Of a stretch of DNA of 64,000 bases, positions 51,001 to 61,599 are shown piece by piece (the first letter of the stretch is position 1; the number at the start of each line of letters is the position of its first letter). Where the stretch lies: assembly GCF_932294415.1 (NCBI RefSeq), contig NC_065536.1, positions 50,654,354-50,718,353 on the forward strand. Direction: 5' to 3'. A program made the position numbers and the translations under genes. Below the pieces are notes generated by a model that searched no databases, was not told the origin of the DNA, and saw nothing but the letters and a program-made list of their open reading frames with translations. This DNA is from Quercus robur (Eukaryota; Streptophyta; Magnoliopsida; Fagales; Fagaceae).

Positions 51001-52420
51001 TTGTTCTCAAGGATAGTTACTCCCAAGATCCTTCTGTTCAGCAACTTTTTTCTTTAATTCAATCTGGTGCTTCTCCCAAAGGTTTTACGTTTCAGAATGA
51101 TTTGATTTTCTACAAAGGTAGATTCTTCTTGGGACCTTTGTGCCCCTTCAAGTCACAGGTTTTGCAATTGGTTTATAGTAGTCCTGTAGCTAGCCATTCT
51201 GGTTTTTTAAAGTCCTTTCAGAGAGTTAAGAGGGAGTTATATTGGCACGGTATGAAGACTGATTTGAAGAAGTTTATTAATGAGTGTGATGTCTGTTAGA
51301 GAATCAAGTCTGAGACATTTGCCCCAGCTAGTTTGTTGCAACCATTAGCCATTCCTACTACTGCATGGGCTGATGTGAGCTTAGATTTTGTTGAAGGACT
51401 TCCTAAGTCTCAAGGGTTTGAGGTGATCCTAGTTATGGTGGATTGGTTAACCAAGTATGCCCATTCCGTGCCTTTGTCTCACCCTTACACTGCTGCTAAG
51501 GTTGCTGCCTTATACCTCCAGTACATATTCAAACTCCATGGCATGCCTGCCTCTATTGTGAGTGATTGAGATGCAACTTTCACTTCGTTATTATCATTTG
51601 AGTTGTTTAGATTGTACGGTATAGTACTGGCCATGTCTACAACTTATCATCCTCAGTCAGATGGCCAAACTGAGGTGGTCAACAGAAGCTTGGAGTAGTA
51701 CTTTAAAGCTTTTACTAGTGACAGAACAACTAAATGGGCTGAATGGTTGCCACTTGCAGAGTTTTGGTTCAATTCTAACTTCCATACTAGCCTTAAGATG
51801 TCACCATTTGAAGCTTTGTAAGGCTTCCTTCCTCCAAAGTTGCAGAACTACATTCCTGGCACAACTAGATGCCTTGGATTCTATTTTGAGCCAAAGGGAG
51901 AAAGTTTTGTTTATTCTTAAGGGCCATCTTCATGTTGCTCAAGAGAGGATGAAGTCTCAAGCTAATAAGCATAGGCAGGATAGATCCTTTGTGGTGGGTG
52001 ATTGGGTTTACTTGAGGCTTCAGCCCTATAGACAAAAAAATTTGGCTTATAAAGGGAAGTGGAAGTTGTCTCCAAGGTATTTTGGTCCTTTCAAGGTGAT
52101 ACAGAAGGTTAGGTTTGTGTCTTACAGGTTGGATTTACCTCCTGAGTCCAAAATTCATCTTATTTTCCATGTATCTTGTTTGAAGTTGAAGCTAGGTCAA
52201 CATGTCACACCTCTACCAACTCTACCACTTGTAGATGATGAAGGGCAGGTTGCCACTGAGTCCATTGCTGTGCTGCAGACCAGGACCAAAACCTTGAGGA
52301 CTCGGGATGTCACTGAAGTTCTGGTGTAGTGGCTAGGATGTCACTGAAGATGCCACTTGGGAGTCTTTGGATTGTTTGCATTCTAGGTTTCCTCACCTTG
52401 TGGGCATGGTGTTTTAAATG
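48051..52420 (+). pseudogene. Broken gag-pol of the gypsy element
   Basis: Recognisable pieces in order are a Gag N-terminus (48051-48221, coiled-coil-like), a CCHC zinc knuckle (about 48909-48952), an aspartic protease block with LIDLGSTHNF near 49120 (the usual Ser of the DSG/DTG core is Leu), reverse transcriptase (49737-50336) with [10 protein letters not shown] where two Asp are expected, RNase H (50340-50930), an integrase zinc-finger and core (about 51180-51830) and a C-terminal domain with a chromodomain-like end. Stops interrupt it at 49590, 50334, 50613, 50769, 51297, 51567 and 51696, and a frameshift lies near 51860. It cannot make active enzymes. Confidence 0.88.
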
Positions 52421-52430
52421 GGGAAGGGTA
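52416..52430 (+). other. Polypurine tract of the gypsy element
   Basis: AAATGGGGAAGGGTA lies directly before the right LTR, the expected place for plus-strand priming. Confidence 0.8.
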
Positions 52431-52837
52431 TGTTAGGCACCTATATTCTTGTATTGTATATGGACTATTGTATTGTGTTGATGTGAGGCTTGTACCATTG
52501 TATAGTAGCATGAGCTGTAGGATGTACCATTGTACTGTGGTATGTGTTGTAAGGTAGTATTGCTGGAAGGTAGTTAGTGGTGCTGCTGTTAGAGGTGGTT
52601 AGTTTAGTTGAAGATCCGGGTAGTTAGTTAGGATGTGAGATGTGTATATAGTGGGCAAGCATTGTATTTGTTGGACATAAGAATAATACTCTTAATGATG
52701 ATACTTCCTTTCCTCTCTCTCTCTCTCTCTTTCTCTCTCTCTGTTCCTTTAATCTTTTTAATCACTTTCTTAGCTATGAAGGTCGAGGTCCCCTTGAAGT
52801 GACCTACCCTAAACACTAATTCCATCAAAGTCTATCA
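52431..52837 (+). repeat. Right LTR of the gypsy element, complete
   Basis: This 407-bp repeat begins TGTTAGGCACC after the purine tract and ends CTATCA. It carries a CT microsatellite (52717-52741) and contains about 57 bp at its start that the left LTR lacks. Confidence 0.88.
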
Positions 52838-54884
52838 TGTAAGTACTATTGAGAAGTGATTGTGTAAAATAAAATAAGTTGATTGATTTTTAAGTTGAAA
52901 GTATTGTAGCAAAAAAAAAAAAAAAAAAAAAAGGTAGAGAGAGAACCACAATAAAAAAAGAGAGTACGTGACATCTTGAGAAAAACCATAGCACTAGGTC
53001 CACATTTAGTTAATTGTATTTACTTTTTGACCAAAAACATAATAATGAGGCTTACAAAAACAAACTACTTTATTGTGGGGCCTATGTGAGACTTGCAAAT
53101 AGTAAAAATAAAAAATTAGCTATAAGTTGACATATAGTTTAATCCTAAACGCAAACACTTTCAACAAATGTGTAAAGTTATTAGTGCATTAGTAGTTGGG
53201 GGTGTGAAACTCCTAAATGACTATTTTGGAACCCCCAAACACCAAAAAATCCTCAACATTTCGGTGTCTATAGCTAAAAAAGGATAGACACTAGCTACAT
53301 TAAAGTTGTATAAGTAAACTATTAGTGTAACAACTTCTTATCTTTTTTCTTTTTTTGGTTATATTTTTTTTTCCTCTTTTTCCTCTCCTCTCTCTCCTCT
53401 CTCACTGCTCTGTCCTCTCTCGCCTTCCTTTCTGGCACCATCAAATTAGTTGTGGGTGAGATTGGGATGTGGGTTGGGTGGTTGAAATCGGGCTAGTGAT
53501 GGTTGGGTTGCGGTGGTGACGTTTTTAGGTTTTTGATGGTTTGTTGTGGCTAAGTTTCTTTTTTCTTTTTGCTATGGGGTTTATTTTAGAATGAGTTTTG
53601 ATGGATGTGGTTGCTATGGTAGCAGGTTTTGATAGAGGCATTGGCTAGTTTTGATGGAGGTGGTGGCTAGTTTTGATTGTGGATGAAGAGAGAGTGAAGT
53701 GGAGAGAGAGAGATAATGAGGAAGAGAGAAAAACTGCTATAGTTGAAGAGACTAAAGAGAGAGACGGTGAGGAAGAGAGAGAAAGGGAGAGTTAAATGAA
53801 TAAAAAAATTGAATTGTGTTGGGTATGATGAGAAAAATAAGATATGAGATGTTGGGCGAATTGTAAAATGATGTTTTAAAGAAGACAATTTAATTTTTGG
53901 GTTGTTAAGATAGGTTTTTATTTTTTACAAACTTGGCTGTGAATGCTGTTATAGATGTATAATGAAAATCATGGTAGTGGTGGATTCATGTAAAAGTAAT
54001 TATGCTCCCACCATAAGTTGACAACTCAACACAGTGTGAAATTGGATGTGTTTGTACGGTTGTTAATAAATTAACGTACTTTAATCATCTCATCTATGGG
54101 TGATTGTTTTTTTTTTTTTTTTTTTAATACAATCTATGGGTGATTGTTACATGTTTGTTCCATAATCAATTTTTTTCTATTAAATTTTTTAGTTATTTTT
54201 TTTTAAAAAATACAAATATATCCTAGAGCTAATTTCAATTTATCCACAAGTGGTCTGAGAGAACCCATCATTTTTCCTACCTAAGATTAACCCTATTATA
54301 CAACCATTACTCATCTCATTACTTTCACCATAGATCAATGAAAGGGGTGAAGTTTGGATGATTGGATTGCAAGGCCTAGGTTTATGATAAAGGCATCGTG
54401 AGTAGTGGTTAAGGTTTGGATTAGAATTTTGTTTAGGCTTTTAGGCCATTGTGAGTGGCGGTGGGACTAGGGGTTTTTGGGCTTTCAAGCAATGAGTTTA
54501 GAGGGTTTGGGTTGTTGCGTGTGACATAGCATATTGTTGTTTGGAGTCTGGCTAAAGTATTTTTTTGGAGATAGATAGTAAGGAGACGGAAGAGGTGGGG
54601 TTTGAACCATCGACATAAAACACCACAAATAGCATTACCACTAATATAGGATTGCATGATAAGTCAATTGAATGTGGGAGTTTAGAGAGGAAATGCCAAA
54701 ACGAAAAAAAGTATAGATTTTTTTTTATGCGGATAAAATGAGTTAATTTTAGGGCATTAAAACTATGTCGTTTTTGGGTGAAATCACCCGAAAAATTAGT
54801 ACACACCAAACTAGTGTTTTACACTGTCAATAGCATCTCCGTCTCCATCTCCGAGCCACAGAGCAGTGAGCAAGTTCGAAACTG
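52838..54884. other. Spacer and Iojap-gene promoter side
   Basis: The first 1.1 kb has CT- and GA-rich patches, with a G-rich block near 53450-53640, and looks like MITE-derived sequence, but I could not fix its ends. The last few hundred bases before 54885 should hold the promoter and leader of the Iojap-related gene. No independent gene was recognised. Confidence 0.45.
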
Positions 54885-57800
54885 ATGTGGGCGGCACTAC
54901 GATCTCGTTCCTCATCGCTCTATCCATGGAAGCAAGGGATTGCAGTTCCACCAGGGCTCAACCCCACCGCCTTCTCTTCTTCGTCTTTCACCACCGCCAC
55001 CACCAACAAAGCCTTCCTCAGCCTCCAAGAAATCAAGAAGGTTCTCAACGACGTTAGGGCAGACGACGTCAAGGTCTTATCGGTCCCTAATATGCACGCC
55101 GATTGGGCCGACTACGTCGTCCTCGCCACCGGTAGGTCCACCTGGCACGTCAAGAACATCGCTCAAGCCCTTATCTACAAGGCAGGTTCGTCCTCTCTTC
55201 TCGCTTTTTTTATTTTTTGTTGTTGTTAAAACCCTAATTTTCCGTTTGGTTGCCGAGAAAACAAAATATGATCTTTAAATTTCGGTTAAGATGCAAAGTT
55301 TTCAACAAAAAAAAAAAAAATGAACTTTTGGTGATAATTTATTTTTTCAGTTATCTATAGGTTTATTATTATTTGGTGATTGAATTAATTTGCATGAGCA
55401 GGCTAAGCAGAAGCAGAAAGGAGTGGATCGGAAGGTGCTGCCGAGTGTTGAAGGGCAAGAGGAAGGAAAGTGGATTGTCATTGACTCTGGTCTGTGCTGC
55501 TCTTTCTTTCTTCTTGTATTACATTTTACAAATGTTAGTCAGTTTCAAAAGTGTTTTGGACTTTTGCATTTTGGTATAATCAATGTAGTCCCTTAAATTT
55601 GCTGCTAAATAGGATGGGTTCAGAACTTCTTACTAATACTCATGAAAGTAAAGAAAAAATTATCTAGAAAATAAATCAGATGGGTTTGAGAATTTTTTTC
55701 CCCTTGTTATGGTAAATATTAGATGGCAGTGGCTGGTGCTTGATAGGAGTTACTTAGTCCAATGTTCTTATCATATCTGTGTATTGCCTGGTAATATTTT
55801 TGTACTTCTAATGACAAAGTACATTATCCAAATATCTAGTTGAATCTTTTATTTTTTTTATTTTTCTTTAATCTTGGTTTGTTATCTACAATTATGATAT
55901 TTCCAGTATGTGTTTCTAGTTATCAGAAAAAGAAAAAGAAAAGGTGTTTCTAACAGCATGGTTTATAAAATTCTGAATGTAACATCCTTTTTTTTAATGC
56001 TGATTTGTTTTTCTTCAGGAAAAATTATTGTTCATGCTCTTGATGAGAAGGCTAGAGAGTACTACAATTTGGAGGGCCTTTGGACCACTGAGACATCTCA
56101 AAAGGAACCAAATCTGGTAATCTGAGTTTCTTTATAACTTTCTAAGATGTCATTAGCTTATGTTGAACTGTTCCTCCATACACATACAATATTTGGAATG
56201 CTTCACCTTTTTGACAAGAAGATTATAGTCTCTCAGGAAAGAATTAGTAACTTTTTTGAGGAATACTGGGTAAGACTTTCAAGTGAGGGATTTTTTTTCT
56301 TCTTATTTTTGAGAATCTAGTGGGAGATTTTCAGTGTGTATCAAATGGTAGACATCATCTGCCTCCGGCTTAAATAAGTTCTAATAAAATTTTTTGAAGG
56401 TAAATACTGAAGGTACAATCCCAAGTTAGTCGATGCCGCCTGAATTTGGCAGGCTAATTTGACCTCTAAATACCTATTGATTAGAATCCATCTTAATGGC
56501 TCTGCCCAATCTTCTTACACTAGTGGTCTGCTCTCTTCAATCCAGTGTCTTGTGAAAGGAATTAAAAAAAAAGGAAGAAAGAATTTACTGTCTACATGGC
56601 AGAAGATTTCTCTGGCATAGCTGCAGCCATGATTCTTCCGCATGGTCAGGCAATGCACCATCCCCCCCTCCCCCTCCCCTTCAACCACCCCAACTGCAGA
56701 TGAATCTTTTGGTGGCACTGGCGGCATCAATGTTGTATGGGGGGAATGGATGTGCAAATCATCTCTTTGGAGGGGATGCATAGCCATCCCAACTGCTTAG
56801 TTAGCATTCATCCGTTAGTAATAATTTTGATGATGTTGCTTGGACAATCTTATAAGACAGCTTCCTCATTCCACATTCTCTTACCAGTTTTTTTTTTTGG
56901 TTGAATTTTATATGCCTTCTTCCCAAACAGCCACAGACGTCTTTGTCACTAACTTGCTGATCTGGGCATTTTTTTTGGACGTACAAACTGGACACCTAAG
57001 AAAAAGAACACGCAATTTAATTACCTTGATTTCTTACATGCACAATTAAGATTATTTTGTAATCCAATTTTTCTGTACATTTGAGTATTTTACTTCGTTT
57101 CAAACATGGCTTTGACAGACAGACAGACAAAAGATTATTTTGACTGTCTGAATATTTTATCAGGGGTTTTGATCCATTTTTTGGTTCCAATTCCCTGATA
57201 AATTTTTGGTTATTTAGTCATGGAATGGTTAAGCTTTTCTTCTTGCAAACTCACCCTGCTGGAGTTCTGCATCTGTTGGTCCCTATGAGTGTTGTTTGTC
57301 CTCTTTTAGAAGCCTAGAATTAAAAAAACATTTATCAGTATGTGACTAATTTGCAATGTAAGTATTTATATTAATATAGGTGGAAATCCTTGCTTTATTT
57401 ATTTATTTATTTATTTGGTGGAAATCTAATGCTTTGCATGTTTTGATCGTCATGTCATTTTTTTTATTGAGAGGTACACGTGCACCTTATGGGTCTTGAA
57501 CCCAGTACATTATCCTACATCACATTATTCAGGAAAGAGGAAGTGGCCATTGAGCTGGAGCTCATTAGCATTGTCATGGCAAATTCTTATGGAGGCAAAT
57601 CTAGTTGCTTCCAGTTCAACTTGTGTTCTGGCCTTAGAAATTGAGAAATTAGAATGCATTCAAATGGCTGCTTCAGGCTGTGGTCCTGTGGAACTCTTGT
57701 TATTCAGTTGATTACGTGGTAGAATTCAAAATTGTTCTAGTTCAACATGAGTGATTGGTCTACAAAACAGAGAATTTTTATTTATTTATTATTTTTAATT

Positions 57801-57956
57801 TCTTTGGCCGTCTCTATCTCGCAAATGAAAAATACTTACCTATATGGTTCCTTGTATGACCTCAATTTTTTTTTATTTGTTCAGGAGTTGGAAAAAGCTT
57901 TTGTGAAGATTCGTCCCAAGAACAACTCCAAAAAACCAGTGCAAAAAGTTGCATGA
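54885..57956 (+). CDS. Iojap-related ribosomal silencing factor (RsfS/DUF143), mitochondrial type
   Basis: Exons are 54885-55181, 55402-55489, 56019-56116 and 57885-57956, giving 184 residues with consistent phases. RsfS proteins bind ribosomal protein uL14 and block joining of the ribosomal subunits; in plants one form is directed to mitochondria. The start MWAALRSRSS matches the Arabidopsis mitochondrial homologue as I remember it, and the Arg/Ser-rich first 35 residues look like a transit peptide. The domain begins near LSLQEIKKVLNDVRADDV and includes NMHADWADYVVLATGRSTWH, KWIVIDSGKIIVHALDEKAR, EYYNLEGLW and the basic C-terminus VKIRPKNNSKKPVQKVA. The first intron must use a GC donor. A degenerate copy of exon 4 lies 2.7 kb downstream. 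Confidence 0.93.
55182..55401 (+). other. GC-AG intron of the Iojap-related gene (intron 1)
   Basis: Exon 1 ends TACAAG and the intron begins GCAGGT. Exon 2 starts after ATGAGCAG with GCTAAGCAG. This gives YK|AKQKQKG, as in the family. The GT three bases further along would shift the frame and hit a TAA at once. Confidence 0.85.
57457..57560 (-). mobile_element. Possible SINE fragment in intron 3 of the Iojap-related gene
   Basis: On the minus strand GGGTTCAAGACCC resembles a pol III B box, and the piece ends in a short A run next to 57458. The A box is unclear, so this is tentative. Confidence 0.4.
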
Positions 57957-59569
57957 TCATTTTTGTCCATATACTGGAGGCGGACCGACTCCACATTGTA
58001 AGGCTTATATGCCTGTTCTAAATGCAAACTGTAGGCTGTTATCTAATTAAGGTATTTTCTGTAGTTTGTCATGTGCATGCACGCACTTTGAATTTGATTT
58101 TCCCTTATCTGTTATATTTGGTTGGAATTTAACAGCAAATGCCCCTGGCTTCTCCTCTGCAACTTGATTTCGTAGCTATGGTTAAATTAGTTTTGCATTT
58201 GTCTACGCCATACCAAGGGACAAAGGATGCCGGATGGTGCCATTTTTTTTCTGTAATGATACCTAATGCTAATACTACCAAGTTTCAGCTCAACTCGATG
58301 ATTGAAGTATTGTAAACCCTTACAATACATTCTGCTGCGATGGTTTGATCTACTCCCCATGAAAAATGTTGAATTCAGTGCTTTCTTATGTACAAATTTT
58401 CGTAGTAGTTGGTATATTTGGATAAAAGAATTTAAGGAAAATGATTTGGATTTCAATCTTTTTTTTTTTTTTTTTGATGAAAGGATTTCAATCTTTAGTC
58501 TTGATGACTCGAATAGAATATGAAATGATTTTCTATTTATGAAATTTATGAAGGAATTTGAGCTTTATCAATAAGTGGATTAAAAGTGATTAGGTATAGA
58601 TGTCATTTCAAATACCACCAAAGGGTGTTTGGTTGAATGGTCACTAGGCCTTCTAAGTGATTTGGTGAAACATAGGCTTTAATGTTCACTTATGCATTGG
58701 TAGAACTGGACAGTAATGGTTTTGTGAATCCCCTCTAGTCATCCTCTCTTTCCCATAAAAAAAAAATTGTCATTTCAAATCTGTAATGTGATTGTAATAT
58801 AGGATCTACCATAAATGGGTTGCGCTTATGAAATAGGTAACATCGTAATAGCATTATGGGGTTGAAAAAATATAACCAATAAATTTTTGGGAGGGGGGGG
58901 GGTTTGGGTGGGGTTAAGGTTTTGGTTATGAAAGAGTGGGGCTCAACTCCAGAAATGAAAAATATAACTAATAATTTTTTTTCTTCTAAGAGCTAGAGGG
59001 GCCTGGGCCCGCTTGAGCCGCTTGGGTCCAACTTTGATCTAAGAAGGTCAATAAATAATTAAAAACTTAGTTTACATAGTATTTATATATAAATAGATTA
59101 TAGATTAGAAATATAGATAATTCAAGGACCGACGAAAAATGTTACACAAAATTTTCATGATATTTATTTTAGATATTTGAATCAAAGTTAGCCACGAGGC
59201 TTGTATGAGTACTTTGTCATGAGATATGGTCAAACTATATGAAAGCTTTCTTCTTTTGGCAAATTGGGTTTCGTTCAATTTTGGAATTGTTAGAGTTATA
59301 TTAATGATGAACATGTTCCGTTAAGGCGGGGGGATTCTCCTACAAGTTGACAAGTAGTAGTACTGGTGGGGGTACCGCCTTTTTTCTCAAAGTTTTTCCT
59401 AAGCCGTGTAGGTTTTGGTCTTTGTTACTTTCTAGGATTCTAAAACCAATTTGGATTCTTAAATACTAGACGCAACCCTAGAATATCTCTGTATATTGCT
59501 TCCTTCAAAGCTTTCTGGACAATATACACATGGTTTTAAGTTTTCTGTAGTTTTCTCACGCTTGCATCA
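57957..59569. other. Iojap 3' UTR and spacer before the F-box gene
   Basis: The first 650 bp is the 3' UTR and downstream flank, present again in degenerate form at 61902-62650. The rest is AT-rich spacer with a G-run at 58891-58901. The F-box promoter should lie near 59330-59560. Confidence 0.6.
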
Positions 59570-60319
59570 ATGGCTAAAATCCAGGCAACGAGAAAATCTG
59601 AATACAAGAGAACAACAAGTTACAAGAGAAAGTCTTATTCTTCGTCCATTAAATCTTCTCTTCCAAAGGATTTGTGGACAGAAGTTCTTGGTCATGTTGC
59701 CTCAACATCGTTGGCTGATCTATTCAATGTCAAATTGAGCTGCAAAGATTTTTCGGAGTTGGCAGAGGATTTTTATATCTTTCAACAGGCATCACTCAAG
59801 AAAATTCCAACAAATCCTTTTTGTTTGGATGAGAAAGCATCACCGTTTTTAAAACTTTGTTTGAATTTTGGAAACCCTGAGTCCTTATTTAGACAAGGAG
59901 TGATTGATTATTTTAGTTTGGGGAGGATAAAGTCAGGGCTTGAGTACTTGAAAAGAGCGGCTGATAAAGGACACCTAGAAGCAACATACGTGTATGGGAT
60001 AATTCTACTATGTTCTGAAGGTGAATTGAAGCAAGAGGGTTTAAGGATTCTATCTTCTTTGAAAAGGTCTAACTCAGGTGGCTTGAAAGAATGCCGTAAG
60101 AGAACGAAGACTGTGATGCAAAGTGGTTTTTGGGTTAGAAATTTTATTGTTGGACAACGAGTATTGTGTTGCCGTGAAGAACCATGCCAAGTTCTAAAAA
60201 GGAATAGTGGATGGGAAACAAATGACATTGAGTTAGATGCAGATGATGATGCTCTTTGCGACGCTTGTAGCTGCAATTGTGAAGTTAAATGGTTTTCTAA
60301 TATTTTACCTGGAAAATAA
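59570..60319 (+). CDS. F-box protein with Sel1-like segment
   Basis: This intronless gene encodes 249 residues and resembles the plant F-box family typified by Arabidopsis At2g35280. The Lys/Arg/Ser-rich N-terminus is followed by an F-box at about 31-67 (LPKDLWTEVLGHVASTSLAD then LFNVKLSCKDF), which would bind SKP1 in an SCF ubiquitin ligase. A Sel1/TPR-like segment follows at about 122-165 (SGLEYLKRAADKGHLEATYV then YGIILL). The C-terminus is Cys-rich (CCREEPCQ..., CDACSCNCEVKW), as in relatives that end in a MYND-like cysteine pattern. The start MAKIQATRKS is the first ATG of the frame. The target is unknown. A short copy of its C-terminal coding DNA follows the stop. It is probably functional, but expression is not shown by sequence alone. 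Confidence 0.85.
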   Translation: MAKIQATRKSEYKRTTSYKRKSYSSSIKSSLPKDLWTEVLGHVASTSLADLFNVKLSCKDFSELAEDFYIFQQASLKKIPTNPFCLDEKASPFLKLCLNFGNPESLFRQGVIDYFSLGRIKSGLEYLKRAADKGHLEATYVYGIILLCSEGELKQEGLRILSSLKRSNSGGLKECRKRTKTVMQSGFWVRNFIVGQRVLCCREEPCQVLKRNSGWETNDIELDADDDALCDACSCNCEVKWFSNILPGK

Positions 60320-60335
60320 AGAGGATGAGAATCAA

Positions 60336-60385
60336 TTGGCTAAATTAGATGCAGATGACCATGATCTTTGTGAAGTTGGTAGTTA
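60336..60385 (+). repeat. Partial duplication of the F-box C-terminal coding segment
   Basis: TTAGATGCAGATGACCATGA and the following bases resemble 60233-60275 inside the F-box gene (TTAGATGCAGATGATGATGC). It lies just after the stop codon and is not in a long frame. Confidence 0.65.
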
Positions 60386-60636
60386 ACTATTAGGATCTTT
60401 TTCTTTTATTATTATTATTATTTATTATTTTTAGGTGCATTTTACGAGATATTTAAGTATTCTGTCACTTCTATAATGTAATGAGAACCTTTTACTATAA
60501 TAATAATAATTATTATTAGTTTAATGAAGTGGTAATTGGCGTTTTTTTTCACTCTTTTGCCTTTTTTTTTTCTTGTATGTGAAAAGCACTTATTGGTATG
60601 GTTCCCTATATGTCATTATCTTTTTAATTTGTTTAG

Positions 60637-60706
60637 CAGTTGCAAAAAGCTTATTGCGAAGATTTGTCACAAGAACAACTCAAAAGAACCATCAAAAGTT
60701 GCATGA
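60637..60706 (+). pseudogene. Pseudo-exon 4 of the Iojap-related gene
   Basis: This copies exon 4 (57885-57956), preceded by TAG instead of CAG. One extra base near 60651 breaks the frame and several codons differ. No upstream exons are present. Confidence 0.85.
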
Positions 60707-60993
60707 TTATTTTTGTCCATATGATGCAGTTTATAGTCATAGTAGTTTCTAAATCATAAGGGGCGAAAATGGGTAATTACCCCATAAAAATCTAACTATT
60801 CAGTTAGTTGGCCCAGTTTGTAAAGAATTTGGGATTTTAGCAACTCGAGCCTCAAAGGCTCGATTTTGGGCTCTAAATCGAGTTTTTAAGGCTCGATTTT
60901 CATGGGTCGTTCGCATCTGATCTGGCAAATTTTCCAGGTGGCGTCTGAATGGAAATTGAGTCTCCGAGACTCGATTTACATATTAAAAAAAAA

Positions 60994-61361
60994 GGGTAAA
61001 CTACATATTTGGTCCCTATCCTTTACAACATATTTCAATTTGGTCCTTAATCTTTTAATTGTGTCAATTTGGTCCCTAACCTTTCAGTGTCGTGTCAATT
61101 AAGTCCCTATTGTTATATCTTGGATGAAAATTGATAACATGTCAAATGACCAAAATAAAATTTTATTGTATTGTCACATCAATGAAAGCTAATTTTTTAT
61201 TTTGGTCATTAGACATATCATCAATTTTCATCAAAAAATTAACAGTAAGGACTAAATTAACATGGTACTGAAATGTTAAGGACCAAATTGACACAATTAA
61301 AAGGTTAGAGACCAAATTGAAATATGGTGTATAGGATAAGGACCAAATAAGCAGTTTACCC
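60994..61361. mobile_element. MITE nested in the MULE
   Basis: Its tips are GGGTAAACTACATATTTGG and, inverted from the right, GGGTAAACTGCTTATTTGG, with long inverted arms sharing TTGGTCC motifs. It is flanked by nine A on each side (60985-60993, 61362-61370), consistent with a 9-bp duplication in an A run. Confidence 0.85.
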
Positions 61362-61385
61362 AAAAAAAAACAAAAACCACTACAA

Positions 61386-61475
61386 CTTGTTCATCAGAGA
61401 AGAAAGAAAAAAAAAAAAAAAACCAGAGAAGAATGGGTTCATCAGAGAAGAAAGAAAAAAAAAAAAAAACCCAGA
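61386..61475. repeat. Tandem duplication with poly(A) runs
   Basis: GTTCATCAGAGAAGAAAG followed by an A run occurs twice in a row in the MULE interior. The copies are about 50 bp apart. Confidence 0.8.
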
Positions 61476-61558
61476 AACAGTCGGCAACCTGGGTCGGGTC
61501 ACCGCCCTAGATCTGTTGCGGCCTGGGTTGGCTTGAGCTGATCTCCATTCCTTCTTCT

Positions 61559-61599
<41 letters not shown>

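Larger units (their letters stand above)
47650..52837 (+). mobile_element. Decayed Ty3/gypsy (chromovirus-like) retrotransposon
   Basis: Direct LTRs (47650-48016 and 52431-52837) bracket a degenerate gag-pol in the order Gag, zinc knuckle, protease, reverse transcriptase, RNase H, integrase. It also has a tRNA-iMet-type primer site and a purine tract. The coding region is cut by many stops and at least one frameshift, so the element is dead. The left LTR lacks about 57 bp at its start and no target duplication is legible, which points to a deletion or rearrangement at the left edge. Confidence 0.9.

Noticed and set aside
54866-55278. Overlapping frames starting at 54866 and 54940
   Set aside because: They are out of frame with the Iojap-related exon 1, whose product matches the family.
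56515-56787. 90-aa minus-strand frame in intron 3 of the Iojap-related gene
   Set aside because: No known motif; it includes poly-C/poly-G translation and lies within a well-supported intron.
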